Origin: Forficula auricularia
Lineage: Eukaryota > Arthropoda > Insecta > Dermaptera > Forficulidae
Assembly: GCA_024734495.1 (NCBI GenBank)
Contig: JALMQS010000722.1
Span: 1,062,254-1,126,253, forward strand
Length of the DNA: 64,000 nt
Reading direction: 5' to 3'
Below, one piece after another: positions 33,140 to 45,154 of the stretch. The notes under the pieces were generated by a model. That model did not search any database. It saw only the letters and a program-made list of their open reading frames with translations, and had not been told where the DNA came from. Position 1 is the stretch's first letter. Each line of letters opens with the position of its first letter. The position numbers were made by a program, and so were the translations under genes.

Positions 33140-33900
33140 AAATTAGGTTTCGGTTGTTTCCTGACTTTATAATTTATAAAAGTAGAATAAAAAAAATATT
33201 ATATATTAAATAGTGATGAGGTATATTAAAAAATACAAATTTAATTAATACATTTTACAACAAATTTAAATAGCCATAGGGGAGTGACTTAAAATTTGCA
33301 TATGCTACATGAAGAATACGAAAAGAGAAGAATAAGTTTGATCAAAATATTTTTAATACAGATGGAGATATTTAGACAAAACTAAAGTTATATTGAAATA
33401 AAGTAGGTACTAACGTTTATTAATCACTTTTTGGCAAAAACTAAGTACTGCATTAATTTTTTTTAATAATTATAGAGTTTCAATGACACTAGAAATATAG
33501 ATGAAAAAATAGTATTAAATAGGCGAACAGATTAAATAAAAAAACACTCGTTTTGAGCGCTCAGCGTTTTTGAAAAAATCTTTGGGTCTTCAAATTCGTA
33601 CAATCAACTTTAATTACAACTACAGAAAAAGGGCAAAAACATGATTATTTAATGAAAAATTTGAATTAATCTTTACCAAAAAACAATCTCAGTTTCAACA
33701 TGTAAAATCTATCTGCATATTCACCTAATAAAGGTTCGAAATTCCAAATGAGTTTATAAAGTGTACACTTATTAAAAATTGGGATAATTTCAAAATAAAA
33801 TGTACTAATATTTATTAATCACTTTGTGGAAAAAACTAATCACCGCATTAATTTAAGATGAAAATTCAAATTACTACTTTATACTCACATAATTTTTTTA
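33140..33900. other. AT-rich stretch with a weak internal repeat
   Basis: GTACTAACGTTTATTAATCA near 33407 recurs as GTACTAATATTTATTAATCA near 33803, each followed by CTTTxxGxxAAAAACTAAxxxC; an old local duplication. Otherwise featureless. Confidence 0.45.
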
Positions 33901-33904
33901 AATA

Positions 33905-34700
33905 AATTTGATGAGAGAAGGAGTTACACCAAAGAGGTGCATCCCCTAAAGACCTGGGTTGGCCCCTCCATCGTGAAAAAAATAAGAAGAGGGGATTTTA
34001 TGGGCTGGGAAGGAGTCGAAGTTATCTGTGGGTGCGGGTCTTAAACATTTGAAGGTTATATGTCGCAGGGAAGACAGTGGCTGAAAGCGAGTTCCAGTCT
34101 CTGGAGGTCATAGGGATAAAAGAGTATGTGAAAGCGCCGGTTCAATTTAAATCCAATTTGACAGTGATGGGGTGCTGAGAATTCGAAAACCACTTGATTC
34201 TCGCAAAGAGGGCCTAGGGGGATAATTTATTTTAGCTCGACTGAACAATCACCATGATATTATCTATAGTACAGAGAAAGGACAGAAACGGTTCTCATGT
34301 GAGCCAGGGAGTCGAGTGAGTTAGTTAGGTCCGGGGCTCCTGTTAGTTTAATTGCTCGCTTCTGAATTGCATCCAGTGTGGCAAGAGAATGCTTGGAGGC
34401 CCCTCTTCACAGATCAGAACCGTATTCGAGACAGGGACGAATTTGAGCCTTATACTGTCTAAGAAGTTGGCTGGATGTAAAATAGCGTCTACACCTAAAT
34501 AGGAAGTCCGAGCTTGCACACAGCAGCTTTAGTAGAGTTGAGTTATGGTCATTCCAGAAAGGTCAGACTCAGATTGACTCCCAACATTAAAATCTTTTCA
34601 CTGAATTCAAGTGAGTTAGAATCGAAAGATGTCTGGAGGGTTTTTATCGACGCGCCTAAAGATTAGGCAACACTGCGTTTTCACTGCATTAAATTTAAAA
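33905..34700 (-). pseudogene. LINE 3' fragment, degraded copy 2
   Basis: Colinear on the minus strand with 11735-12490: shared plus-strand phrases include GAATTGCATC-AG-GTGGCAAGAGAAT, CCGTATTCGAGACAGGG, GAGTTCCAGT and GTCATAGGGATA. It covers the 3' UTR and the C-terminal part of the LINE protein (thumb and beyond), with frameshifts and stops. It is more diverged than the copy at 11.8 kb and lacks the RT catalytic region. Confidence 0.82.
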
Positions 34701-34860
34701 ATAATTAACGAGTAATCAAATATAATAAATATAGATATAGATATCAAAAATAATCAAATTTTCTCACAATTCTATTAACATATTTTATAAATTCGATATG
34801 TTTAAAAAAAATAACAGTGAAACGAAATGTTGAACGTCATAAACAAGATTTTTTTTATCT

Positions 34861-35111
34861 ATGACTTGCGGTCACTTTGAAACGTTTTTGGCATCTTTGC
34901 CTGATTCCTTCTCTTCTAAGCCTGAGATCGATTCTCTTGCAGTGGCAACCAGCAGTAAAAGAGATGGAAAACTGTCCAAAAAGAAAGAAGAGACATCAAC
35001 GTCACGATTTCGAGATCGTACTTTTAATTTCTGCCAAGAACTCAGACCCTGATCGAGATGATTTCCCATAAAGAGCGAAGTACCAGGTGAGAAAAACAAC
35101 ATAAATATCAC
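34861..35111. other. GC-richer unique stretch with unrecognised frames
   Basis: Three overlapping frames of 63-79 codons on both strands are open, and composition is near 45% GC in AT-rich DNA. A plus-strand frame has a lysine/serine-rich SKKKEETSTSRFRDR run. ACCAGGTGAGAAA near 35085 resembles a splice donor. I recognise no domain. It could be part of an exon, but evidence is weak. Confidence 0.18.
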
Positions 35112-35114
35112 TGT

Positions 35115-35340
35115 CGACAGACACCCTGGACTCGTTTCTTCGAACTTATCAGGCTAGAAAGTGAAGTTCACTTTTTCTTAAAATATAATTTTCAATATCA
35201 TATCTGATATTTTATTTTATCATATTATAATATAATGTTCTTTTTTTAAAGATCATTTCTAATTTTTTTCCTAAAGCTAACTGTCAATAATTTCTTATTT
35301 CACCAACCAAGCTTAGACTTTGGCTTTTTGTTAAAGGAGA
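35115..35340. other. AT-rich, nothing seen
   Basis: No recognised content. Confidence 0.5.
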
Positions 35341-35344
35341 ATGG

Positions 35345-35940
35345 TATAGGTTCTTGGTGAAACATATTTTATTAAAAGTAATGAAAATTTTAAAAATTTA
35401 AAAAAAATTTTAAAATATAAAAGATTCTAGGTAGGTTTCAGAAAAAAAAAAAAGCCAGGATTCTTGTTAGCATGACTCTATAGTCTATATATATATTTTC
35501 TCTTTGAACTCGTGAAGATGAGCTCGTAGCCCGAAAGTATATAGCAGAGGGTGTTTCAAAAATACTTTTATAAACTTCGAGCATGGGTTTTACATCAAAA
35601 GAAGGAAAAAGGTTCATATAAACATATGTCACATAATCCTTTGTTTTCTCGTTAGGATCTGTTCAACACATTGATATACTCATAACACGTCAACACACAA
35701 AACTCATTCATTAATAAATGAATAACAAGAAAACAAAGGATTATGGGACTTATGTTCATTTGTTCATATGAACTTATTTCTTTCTTTTGTGTGTAACCAT
35801 GCCGAAAGTGTCAAAGTATTTTTGAAACACCTATAGAGTCATGCTAACAAGCATCTTGTCTTTTACTTTTGTGAAACCTACTTAAAAATTTTAGATTTTT
35901 TTTTAATTTAAAAAAAAATTTAAATTTTCATTACTTTATT
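35345..35940. mobile_element. Family B foldback, nested/expanded copy with HHR-like core
   Basis: Outer arms contain GGTAGGTTTCA / TGAAACCTAC, then CATGACTCTATAG and inverse, then GGGTGTTTCAAAAATACTTT and inverse. The centre (about 35630-35770) is a further palindrome with CATAATCCTTTGTTTTCTCG and its inverse. The head TTCTTGGTGAAACATATTTT matches the head at 28160. There is one HHR-like core at 35511-35544, with a remnant GCCGAAAGTGT on the right side near 35800. It is the longest family B copy. Confidence 0.7.
35511..35544 (+). ncRNA. HHR-like core, degraded
   Basis: GTGAAGA replaces CTGANGA; then T, helix II GAGC/GCCC with loop TCGTA (one mismatch), GAAA (35533-35536) and a GTATATAG stretch. 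The changed first core base predicts loss of activity. Confidence 0.35.
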
Positions 35941-35945
35941 AGACT

Positions 35946-37376
35946 TTAGCATTTAAATTAACATCAACTAACTTTCAATGTAAATTAATAAATTGAAAAT
36001 AATTAATTTCAATTTAAGTAAAGGTAAGCAAAACTTTTACTCTAAGAAGCATTAGTTAAATAGAATTTACCAAAAATGTTGGTTTGAGATTAATTAAGTA
36101 ATAAGTGCTACTTTAAGTTTAAGTTGTGTTGGCGAAATCTAAAAAAAAAAAAACTTAAAATTGTTTTATCTAATGAACATGAATAAGAAATACAAACGAC
36201 GAACAAGATTTCATATTTCTATTATATCTCCGTTAATTTAATATGATAGTTTCCTTATTTGGAATCATGTTCCAAAAACTCATTTAAGAAACCTTGCTTT
36301 AAACATTTATTGTAGAATCGAGAGATTATAAAAAAGATTGGATACAAGAAAAAATTATTAATATATTTTCAGACACGATGAAAGAGCGACGTAAAGACAC
36401 AAAATGAAAATAATTTTTTTATCGTTGATTCTGTTAATGGATATTTTGGCTATATTTAAAAAAATATTCTATTAAAAATTTCTAAAATATATAATTAAAC
36501 ATAATGAATTGCGATTGAATTACATAGTATCAAAATGAGTTATCTTAATTAATAATAGTCTTTGTACGAGTAATATGGGAAATTAAACCATCGTCTGAAG
36601 TTAATAATAATAATAATAAAATAATAAAAGCCTAAAATATATACTTTTTTTAATATTAAAAATAAACAATTTAATTTTCCTGCCTTGCAATTGATTATGA
36701 GAATTTTAATGGCTTTATTTAATAGAAAATATATTTTAATAGAGGAAAATGTGAAGAACGTTTAGTTTTCTTATCTGATGGTTGTATGTTGCTTATGGTT
36801 TTTTTCCATCTCGGAGGTCAAAAAACGAAAAATAGGTATTCCAAAGATGAGTGATCTGATGGGATCATTAGTGATTAAAAAGTGAATTCTATTGATCAAG
36901 CCTAATCATGATTTCGAAGGATTTGAATTATCTAGACCGCAAACATCACGATGGATGGTTCTAAATGTCTCACTAATTATTTCTATTTTTATAATTCAGT
37001 GAGTGCGTGGGCGTTTGAGACGTACTGAACAGTTAGAAAAAAACACTATACTTAATTTCTTTACTATAGTGTTCAGACAATGTTTGGGAAATTGACTCAG
37101 GAATTTCACATGAAGTTCTATTTTGATTTAACTTTGATACCAGCTAGGATTTCCTACAGGAATTTTTCAAATATGATTTCTTGTTGTTAATAATAAAACT
37201 TTTTTATTTCAGTTTTATTAGAATTAAAGCTAAAACAACAATGCTATAATGGGTTTAATTATAATCGAATGATTTCTATATTTGAATCAATCGCTAATCA
37301 AATGTAGGGAATTTTTCTCAAATATTAGTGAAAATAATATCTGAACTTATATATTTCTAACTTGAAATAATGATAT
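35946..37376. other. AT-rich stretch with TAA microsatellite
   Basis: An imperfect (TAA)n run lies at about 36601-36627. Otherwise no features recognised. Confidence 0.5.
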
Positions 37377-37378
37377 TA

Positions 37379-37639
37379 AATAAATTTTATAATTTTTCTC
37401 ATTAATATATCAAAGAATGATTGATACGTCAACGAGAATTGATTTGACCGCGCTTATTTGAAAGAGATATTTATCGCGAGACTGCTGCGGATTACGCTAT
37501 TGAAGTCTGCGGGTCTTAAGTCTGGACCAAGAGAAAAAGATGTGATCACTTAGCTACAATCCAGTGCGGTCAAAATAATTCTCGTTGACGTATCAATTAT
37601 TCTTTGATATATTAATAAGAAAAAATTATAAAATTTATT
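37379..37639. mobile_element. Foldback/MITE with about 75-bp terminal inverted repeats
   Basis: AATAAATTTTATAATTTTTC through GATACGTCAACGAGAATT is inverted at the right end, with a spacer of about 110 bp of more even composition (GCGAGACTGCTGCGGATTAC). TIRs match at most positions. A TA-type target duplication cannot be resolved because the ends are AT-rich. No coding capacity. Confidence 0.75.
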
Positions 37640-38034
37640 GGTTTAATTATAGCTTGTTTTTAGTGTTTTTGTTGTGAATAAGTTAAAAGTTTATATTTGA
37701 ATAATGGAAGATCTGCCATGTACTCCATAGCAACTGCGGGAAGTTACAGAAAAATTCAGATAATAAATTTTTACCCTAAAAAAATTTAAAAAAGTTTATT
37801 GACTAAAAAAATGTATAAATATTTAGTTTACTAACCTATATAGCTAATATATTTACCTCATATTTTTATTTTAAACATAAATAATAGTGAAAATAGTATA
37901 AAATGCACTTTTTATAAAGATTTATCACACTCAGGCCTCTATTCATTAGAATTTAATACTCGTATGATAGAACATAAACGAGATTCAAAAATTATTTAAA
38001 TAAACTATTCTCGAATTGATATAAGTAGATATTT
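37640..38034. other. AT-rich, nothing seen
   Basis: No recognised content. Confidence 0.5.
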
Positions 38035-38110
38035 CGGGTAGCGTGTGGTCCATGGATGCTGTGGATTTGGAACATCCCTAAAATGTCAAACATTTAGAGT
38101 ATTTTCATAA
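38035..38110 (+). repeat. Short dispersed repeat, copy 1
   Basis: GTGGTCCATGGATGCTGTGG then ACATCCCTAAAATGTCAAA is shared with 39100-39155 (GCGGTCCATGGATACTGTGG then ACATCCCTAATATTTCAAA). Element identity is unknown. Confidence 0.6.
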
Positions 38111-38989
38111 ATATCGACTTCAAAATTTCAGGAGGATCTTTAAATTTCCAAATTATTATCCGTTATTTCAAATATTTCTATAAAGACATTTTTTGTTTTG
38201 AAAAGTATTTTGTTCTCAAAATGAAATAAAATTGTTGCATAGTTTCAATGGGCAATTGAAATTTACTAATACTAATAACTAAACTAATTATATCTTATGT
38301 GTGAAATCACTTATTTCAGAATTCAAAAATAAATAAACTGATTAACATGAAAATAATTTTTATGAAGATTATTATAAATTGCAAATTCTCGAGGTATTTT
38401 CAGCTACTGGATCCGATGTGTAATGGAAAGAATTTTACTATATGTCAAAAAAGGTGATTTGACCCCTTGCAAAATTAAATCAATTGTCAGCAGCCGGGCC
38501 AGTAGATGACTGGATCTCGTATTTTCTTTATTTTACTTATTTATTTAACCATCCTTTACAATTAATCAAATATAAAATATATTCGACTTGGATTTCTTTT
38601 AGACATTTTAAAACAGGAAATATTACAGAATACATTGAAGAATTTGAGCTCTCGCAGGTAGATAGTTATCTTAGTGTTGATTGGCTGACTTCTATAATAT
38701 AAGTACTCATAGTTAAAAAGAAATAACAGGATTTGAATTGATACATTTGAAGGTATAAAAAAATGTCACATAGTTTTCTTGGAGAGAAAATTTTTTATCA
38801 TAGAGTAATAAATCAAGACAACACATAATATCCAGGTGATCAACTACGGTAATTAATTATACTTAAGACATTTTTCTATAGTACACATCCAATTCATTTT
38901 GATAGGGAATTCTGAAACAGCAAATAATTATTTTTAGATTCTACATAATGAGCAATTTCTAATTTAATTATTTGGTATACACTTTGGCT
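38111..38989. other. AT-rich; unrecognised 72-codon frame
   Basis: The plus frame at 38484-38702 shows no domain I recognise. No repeats found. Confidence 0.4.
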
Positions 38990-39180
38990 GCTACAGCGTA
39001 TTCATTCGTTTTTTTTGCTTGTATGTGGGGATATCGTACACATGAAGAAAAATAACTTTCAAACATTATTTGTTTTTTCTGTCGGTCAAGTTGTGGGTGG
39101 TTGTGCGGTCCATGGATACTGTGGATGCGGCACATCCCTAATATTTCAAAACAAAGTATTTTCAAGCCGTGTCATAAAAA
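38990..39180 (+). repeat. Composite dispersed repeat
   Basis: The first half (CGTATTCATTCGTTTTTTTT, GGGGATATCGTACACATGAA, TTTCAAACATTATTTGTTTT) is repeated at 40290-40385; the second half matches 38035-38110. So two repeat pieces found apart elsewhere are joined here. The frame 39015-39266 is a by-product. Confidence 0.6.
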
Positions 39181-39952
39181 ATCTGATGTTAAATTCGAAA
39201 AATAACGAAAAATGCTTTGATACCGTATTCGATGAAATTTTCAAAAAGGAGCAAAGAATAAAATAAAATTTAAAAAAATAAAGGGTTCTTTTTATTTATA
39301 GGTCCACTGTTTCAAAACTAGTCTTTAATGCATATTAAATTAAAAATTTGTTCTTAAAGAATAGCGGAGGGTTGATTAGATATGTTAGATTACAAGTTGA
39401 AACGGGACCAGGTGTTTGAACTCGAGCTGTCCAGACTCAGAGCTCAACATAGGGAGAAATCCCCTTCGTCATCTTTCTAACATAGATAGAAATTTACTAT
39501 TGAGCGGCTCTGTATAAAGGGCGCTTTAGCTTATATATTATATTATTATATTAGCCAAATACAAGCTTAGACCTGTTTCAGACTGGGCGCTCTAGCTTAG
39601 CCAAATACAAGTCCAGGCCTGTTTCAGACTATAAGAGATTAATTTCAATTTCTATTTTCTAGCAACGGCCTTTTGACTATAAGTAAGAAAATATTAATTC
39701 GAAATGATTATCAGATTTAGATATTTATCATTAAAAATTATTAATTGACCGAAACTATGTACTAACATCGAACAGAGTTTTGAAAAAGTTTCACTTTTTG
39801 CTCTAATTTTATAATTTAAATGTTTGTTCTTTCTATAAATTTAAATTCGACTTAAATAATTTTAAGTATTTTTCGATTCTCCAAAGAATCAGATATATGG
39901 GCATTGTAGTTAATTTATAAGAACCATACTATTAGGAAAATAGTAAAAATCC

Positions 39953-40390
39953 GAAATAAACGCTGTGATGTTATGAATTTTGAAAGTTATGCTATTCAAA
40001 AATGGGCTTTTTCAGAATTTCGAGAAACCTTATTGTTTCTGAGTATAATAATATTTTTTAACAAAATAACATAAATTGATATGATGTTTTAAAAACCGAA
40101 AATTTGTAAAAAGTACAATTTCACCCTAAGAAAATAATAGCGATTTTGCCAATCGCACAAATACAATAAATGAAGATGAATAATGCATTTGACAATTTGA
40201 AGTATTTACTAAATTAAGTTATTTTACTGCTAGATAAATCGTAGGTTTTTCAGATTGGTTCAAGCATAGTTAAAAAAAATTATTTGATTCATTGGGTATT
40301 CACTCGATTTTTTTTTTGCTTGTATCTGGGGATATCGTATACACGAAGAAAAATAGCTTTCAAACATTATTTGTTTTCTGTCGGTCAGGG
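39953..40390 (+). repeat. Dispersed repeat E, copy 1
   Basis: GAAATAAACGCTGTGATGTT through AAATTGCAC-type phrases, TACAATTTCACCCTAAG and ATTTACTAAATTAAGTTATT to about 40253 matches 43045-43318 and its continuation after 43547. From about 40290 it continues as the repeat half found at 38990. No open frame. Confidence 0.65.
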
Positions 40391-40394
40391 TGTC

Positions 40395-41015
40395 TGACTA
40401 TCTGGGTTAATATACCATCATGACAACTTAATAGCGGAGAGTTAGATCTGGTGTCAAAATGCATGTATTTTAAAAAATCAAGAACTTTTGGATTTTTGGC
40501 TTTTATCTTCGTAAATTTCGGCTCGAAAATGCAGAAAACTAAATAAAATTTAAAGGAGAGCTATCGAACGGTCCTAGATAATAATTTTTAAAAATTCTTC
40601 CAAAACTTAAATGACTTATGTAGAATTTAATTTTATAAATTTTAGGTTTATTTAGTCACACAAAATAAATAAATAGATTAATTTTAGTCAATTAACATTA
40701 TTTGTTCAAATCATATTCTAAAATCAATGACAAGTGTTTATAAATTGTTTTTTTTTAAATGTATTAAAATATCCATATTAATAAATTAACAATGAGTTGT
40801 ATATGAAAGTGACTAATTCCAAATCTTGAACGAAATTTACTACTGACGATGGTCTACTAGGTGTGACCAAAACTGTTTAGTAAATAAATTATTTTAATTG
40901 ACAAAAATTACTCTATTTATTTATTTTATGGGACTAAATAAACCCTAAAATTTTAAAAATTAAATAATTTTTCATTTTTTAATCTTATATTATTAAGTGA
41001 GCAATTCTTATCTCT
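40395..41015. other. AT-rich, nothing seen
   Basis: No recognised content. Confidence 0.5.
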
Positions 41016-41019
41016 TACT

Positions 41020-41165
41020 AGCCTCATCGAATCCCCAACCATTCCATGACCCCTATCCTTTCCCCTAGACCCACCTCTGACATCATTCACCCCGCCAACC
41101 CTATACATGTCCTCTCGACTCTCTCCTCTTCCCCTAAATCTCATCACCCTCCGAACCCAACAAAT
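41020..41165. other. Strand-asymmetric C-rich tract
   Basis: About 140 bp is rich in C and T on the plus strand and nearly free of G (CCCCTATCCTTTCCCCTAGA, CTCTCGACTCTCTCCTCTTC). The minus strand keeps a 64-codon frame open with an arginine/glycine-rich stretch (MMRFRGRGESRE). It may be a coding scrap for an RG-rich protein, a nuclear pyrimidine tract or a decayed low-complexity repeat. I cannot choose. Confidence 0.3.
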
Positions 41166-41169
41166 CCTG

Positions 41170-41825
41170 TTAGAGGGTTATAATTTGTAGACCTCCACCC
41201 ATTAGAAAGTACGTATATCAATAGAAAAAAAAGTTTCACTTTTGTCGGGCATGGGTTCCAAGCACATTTTATATTTTTTATTTAATTCTAAATCCAAATA
41301 AAAATCGACCTTTTTAATGAGAGTTTTAAATTTACAAAAATATTAATATATAGCTTTTAACCGAAGCAAAAAGTTACCGAATATCGCTCGGTGCTCCGAG
41401 TTCTGCATATTTATAGTGGTCGGAAAGGCAGCGGGCTTGGATATTTTGGAAAATCTTAACCTTTTAATTTTTCGGTCGGAGATCACTCTTGCACGAAAAA
41501 TCCCTCATACGACCATCGAGGAACCTCCCGATCTTCTGCCGAGCCAGTCCGCAATTGTCAGATTAACATAACACAGGTTAAAAACAAAAAGCTTATAAAT
41601 TAATTAAGTCTAAACACGCAAATGAAGTATATTTTTAATTTATGTTATTTTCAAATGAAATATTTTTTTAATTTATGTTATTTTAAGTCCTTTTTAATAT
41701 TTCAAGAGAAATTTCCTGTTGAAACCGAAGTTCATTAAAGAAATACAAATTGATGAATGAAAATTTCCCCTATTTCTATTTGAGCATATCTGAATTTTAA
41801 TTAAGCTATTTTAAACCTAATTAAT
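41170..41825. other. No recognised gene; mixed composition
   Basis: About 41380-41570 is GC-richer (CGAATATCGCTCGGTGCTCC) but shows no frame or motif I can name. Confidence 0.45.
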
Positions 41826-41829
41826 AATT

Positions 41830-42260
41830 CAAATGAATCGAGATCATGCGTTACGGCTCTGCTGCTCGTTGTTTTTCGAGGTTCATTTTCATTTCATTTA
41901 ACGAATGGATCATTCATAGTTTTTATTCCCATGCGAATTTTTAGAAACATTCTTGTGAAAATGAATCGTTGATTCATCGAGGTTGAATATTCCAACACAA
42001 ATAAACACGTGGCAATTAGAGGGTGTGTTCGAGCACATCCGTTTAGATGATCGCTTATCTGCGCACCCGCCTCCTCCGACCTCAGATTAAGCCTTAAAAG
42101 ACACCCGATCGTGATTAAGAAAAGCGATCGCTAAATGTAGGCAAAATTTCCCTATAATGGCCGAAATTTGCATGGTCGATGAAGCGTGACCGATGGATAA
42201 AATTTGCCAATTTATTCAGGTTGATGATAATTCGATAGCGAAGATTTCGGACCTATTAGG
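41830..42260. promoter_or_regulatory. Unique non-repetitive stretch, possible conserved element (tentative)
   Basis: Composition is even, there is no match elsewhere in the window and no long open frame. It includes a CACGTG E-box (about 42006), GCGATCGC and CGATCG words, and several ATTA/GATTAAG words. These suggest regulatory or conserved non-coding DNA, but motif counts of this kind are not proof. Confidence 0.2.
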
Positions 42261-42526
42261 CTATATGTTTTATCTAAAAAACTTCTTTATATACATTTAT
42301 ACATACATATATATCTGTTAAACATGGGAGAAACGAAACCGTTTATGCAATCAATAAATTAAAGAATCAATCAAATTAGCCCATGCAAATTAGACTTCTG
42401 CTGGCCAATAAATATGCACAAGCTGGAAATAATTTTAATCGACGTTAGGCATTCCAAATAAGAGTTATATGAGTTTGCGACGGTTTCTGGCTGGTGCTAA
42501 ATTTTTGAGGGCCTAAAAACCACGAC

Positions 42527-42950
42527 AATTTTGGACTTTTTTCAGATTTTCGCTTATAACTCGAAAACCATGTGTCCTTCAGAAAATTTCACTCTTAGTA
42601 GAATGAAAGGGTATAAAATTTCGCGTCGAATGACGTATACTTAAAAGTTAAAATTAGCACAGCCGTTTAGTCACAATCGATCGTCAAAAATAGGGACTTT
42701 TTATTAACTTGGAACTTGAAAAGTGAATTATGCTTATTAGATCACGAGAAGCCGGACTTCGAATTTTGGTGCTGACCGACATAATAGTTGCCAATTGGCT
42801 AGAAAATGAGATTGGCAAAGTTTTATCTTAATTGGACAACATCTTAATTATTCAACGAGAAATTTTATCCTCTTTCTATTCTAAGAGTGAAATTTTCTGT
42901 AGGAGGTGGTTTTTCTATTTATAAGCGAAAATCTGAAAAAGTCTGGAATT
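42527..42950. mobile_element. Foldback element, arms about 110 bp
   Basis: AATTTTGGACTTTTTTCAGA then TTTTCGCTTATAA on the left is inverted at 42918-42950. Further inside, AGAAAATTTCACTCTTAGTA is inverted near 42885-42905. The spacer (about 42640-42830) is unique. Arms are imperfect, so it is old. Confidence 0.7.
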
Positions 42951-43017
42951 ATATATGTTTGTCGAATATTTGAAATACGCGGAAAGCGTATCTAAACGGG
43001 TTCAATTCCAAAGGGGA

Positions 43018-43600
43018 AGAAAGATTTTTTTAATATGTAATCTGAAATAAACGCTATGATGTTTTGAATTTTGAAAGTTATGCCATCCAACAAATGAGCT
43101 GTTTTGAGACACCCACTTTCTGAGTATAATAATATTTTTTATAAAAATAACATGTATTGACATGAAGTTTTAAAAAGCGAAAATTTGTAAAAAAGTACAA
43201 TTTCACCCTAAGCAAAAGTTAATAGCGATTTTGACAATCGCACAAATACTATAAATGAAGATTAATGATGTATTTGACGATTCCTGCAGTATTTACTAAA
43301 TTAAGTTATTTTACTGTTGAAGCTTTTTTTTTAATTTTTATTAAACCAATTATTTTACACTAATGTATACATTGTATTTGAGCTTCGACTCCGGAGATTA
43401 CTTCTCCACCATCGACTGTCCTTGATCATCTTTTTAGTCCTTGTTTTTAATAAGAGGAAAAACTAATTAAGTAAAAAAACCTATTTTCCGAAAATTATTC
43501 CAATTCCATCATTCCTCCATCCAATCCAATTCCAGTTGAAGCTTTTAGCGTCTGGTAGATAAATTGTAGGTTAATTTTGAACATTTATAGTCATTCTCTT
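43018..43600 (+). repeat. Dispersed repeat E, copy 2, interrupted
   Basis: Colinear with 39953-40253. The match breaks at 43316 where a 207-bp retro-insertion with target duplication sits, and resumes at about 43547 (TCTGGTAGATAAATTGTAGG versus GCTAGATAAATCGTAGG). Confidence 0.7.
43316..43546 (-). mobile_element. Short retroposon with 12-bp target duplication
   Basis: GTTGAAGCTTTT occurs at 43316-43327 and 43535-43546, bracketing 207 bp. The plus strand begins with a T run, so the element lies on the minus strand with its poly-A tail at the left. In element direction it ends GTAAAATAATTGGTTTAATA then an A-rich tail, which looks like the 3' end of a LINE or a SINE that borrows it. A second copy is at 53921-54132. 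No Pol III boxes are visible. Confidence 0.8.
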
Positions 43601-43619
43601 TAGAATGATTTACACCCCA

Positions 43620-44858
43620 ACTAAAAGTTAGTAATATGATCATCTTTAAGATTCAAAAGAATCAATTTAATATTAAATGGGAAAATGTTAATTTATTTAT
43701 GAATTTACAACATCCATTTAGCTAAATTACTAATCTAGTTGGATAAAACGATACATTATTTTATAATTAAAGATGGGTAAAAACAAAAATGGCTTATGTA
43801 CTTCCTTATTAATAAGTAAATCTGTTTCTTTTAAAAGCTTCACTGAATGTTTAAAAAAATCTCGTAATTTTCAGATAGAAATTAATTTTCAAATGTCAAA
43901 CAGGTTTAAATTTAATATATTAATGTATTCAGAACACACGATTCAAATATAAGTAAATATGTACTGAATATATGTATTTATTTTGCAAAATATAACCTTA
44001 TTTTGATTCTGGGATTAAATTTTTCAAAGAATTTATCTTAATTATAATAATTTCTTTAATTTCAAATTTATTTCTTCTAATAAATAAACCTGTCTAATGT
44101 GAAAGACTGAAGGTAGAAAGATCGTGTTTGGTGTTGTGTAGTAGTAGTTTATCTTTTTTTGGTTCAACAATCAATTACTGTTTACTCTGCATGTGGCTCC
44201 CATCAAAGTAATTGAATCACTGCCGAGAAAGTCCCTTTCCACCTACTTATTAGAATAATTATGAAAATTAATTTCTAGTTTGTTTTGTAGGAAACAAAAC
44301 CAAGTGTGTTTTCATTACCTTACTATTTGTTAGGTACATAGTAAACTCACTTGTTCTAATTAAATAGTTAATTTCACCCGAAACCAATCTCTGAAAGTCA
44401 TTACGAGTTAAAAAAAGCAAAGAAAGTTGAATTCTCCTTTCTACTGTCAATAGTGGTATAATTTTTTAACTGCCTAATATTTTAGGTTGATCCATTTAAA
44501 AGTCAAGGCATTTTGGTTGGAACCCAAAATTAAAGATTGGATGTAGATACTTAGTCCTTAAAAACATAGTGTCACTCTCACAATTCTAATCGCTATCATA
44601 ATCGAATTATAAAAAACTTGTCATCATTGTTCATTAATAAATTTCTCCAAAAGTGTTTCCAATATAATAATAATAATAATATTTATAATTAGATAAATAT
44701 AACTTTTTTTATTAATAGGTATCAATTTAAATAAATTTATAGTAAAAACTCGGTCTCATTCTTTTGATTTGGATCTGCATTTTCATGATTCAAACATGCT
44801 TAATACTTTCAAAATAATAAAATCGTTCAATCTTCATTTTCTAGGTTTGTCGTGATGC
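43620..44858. other. AT-rich stretch with small TAA repeat
   Basis: Imperfect (ATA)n at about 44645-44668; nothing else recognised. Confidence 0.5.
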
Positions 44859-44861
44859 TAG

Positions 44862-45150
44862 CATTTTTTTAATTCAATCTAATGCAATAAGGGAAGCATC
44901 GAGTTGGTGCAGAGAAGAGAAAAAGTGATGAAGGGAGAAGAAAGTGCATATAGTACCTCAACGAATGAAAATTGTAAGATCCTGGAAACAGAGAGGCGGA
45001 AAAAGATTTCTAGTCAATTGAAGTCACAGGGATAAAAATATGAGTAGACGAGGTGGCTGGGCACATGACCAATTTAACCGCGAAGGGATGTTGAGAGTCG
45101 GCTAATCGCATGAATGGGTTCTCTTTGACGACCTTCAGAATAAATGATTT
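44862..45150 (-). pseudogene. LINE 3' fragment, degraded copy 3
   Basis: Begins with a short T run and AATTCAATCTAATGCAATAA, matching the poly-A-proximal end of the LINE at 11730. Colinear phrases include GGAAACAGAGAGGCGG, TGAAGTCACAGGGATA, CCAATTTAACCGCGAA and GTTGAGAGTCGGC. It covers the 3' UTR and the last part of the ORF only. Confidence 0.78.
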
Positions 45151-45154
45151 TATA

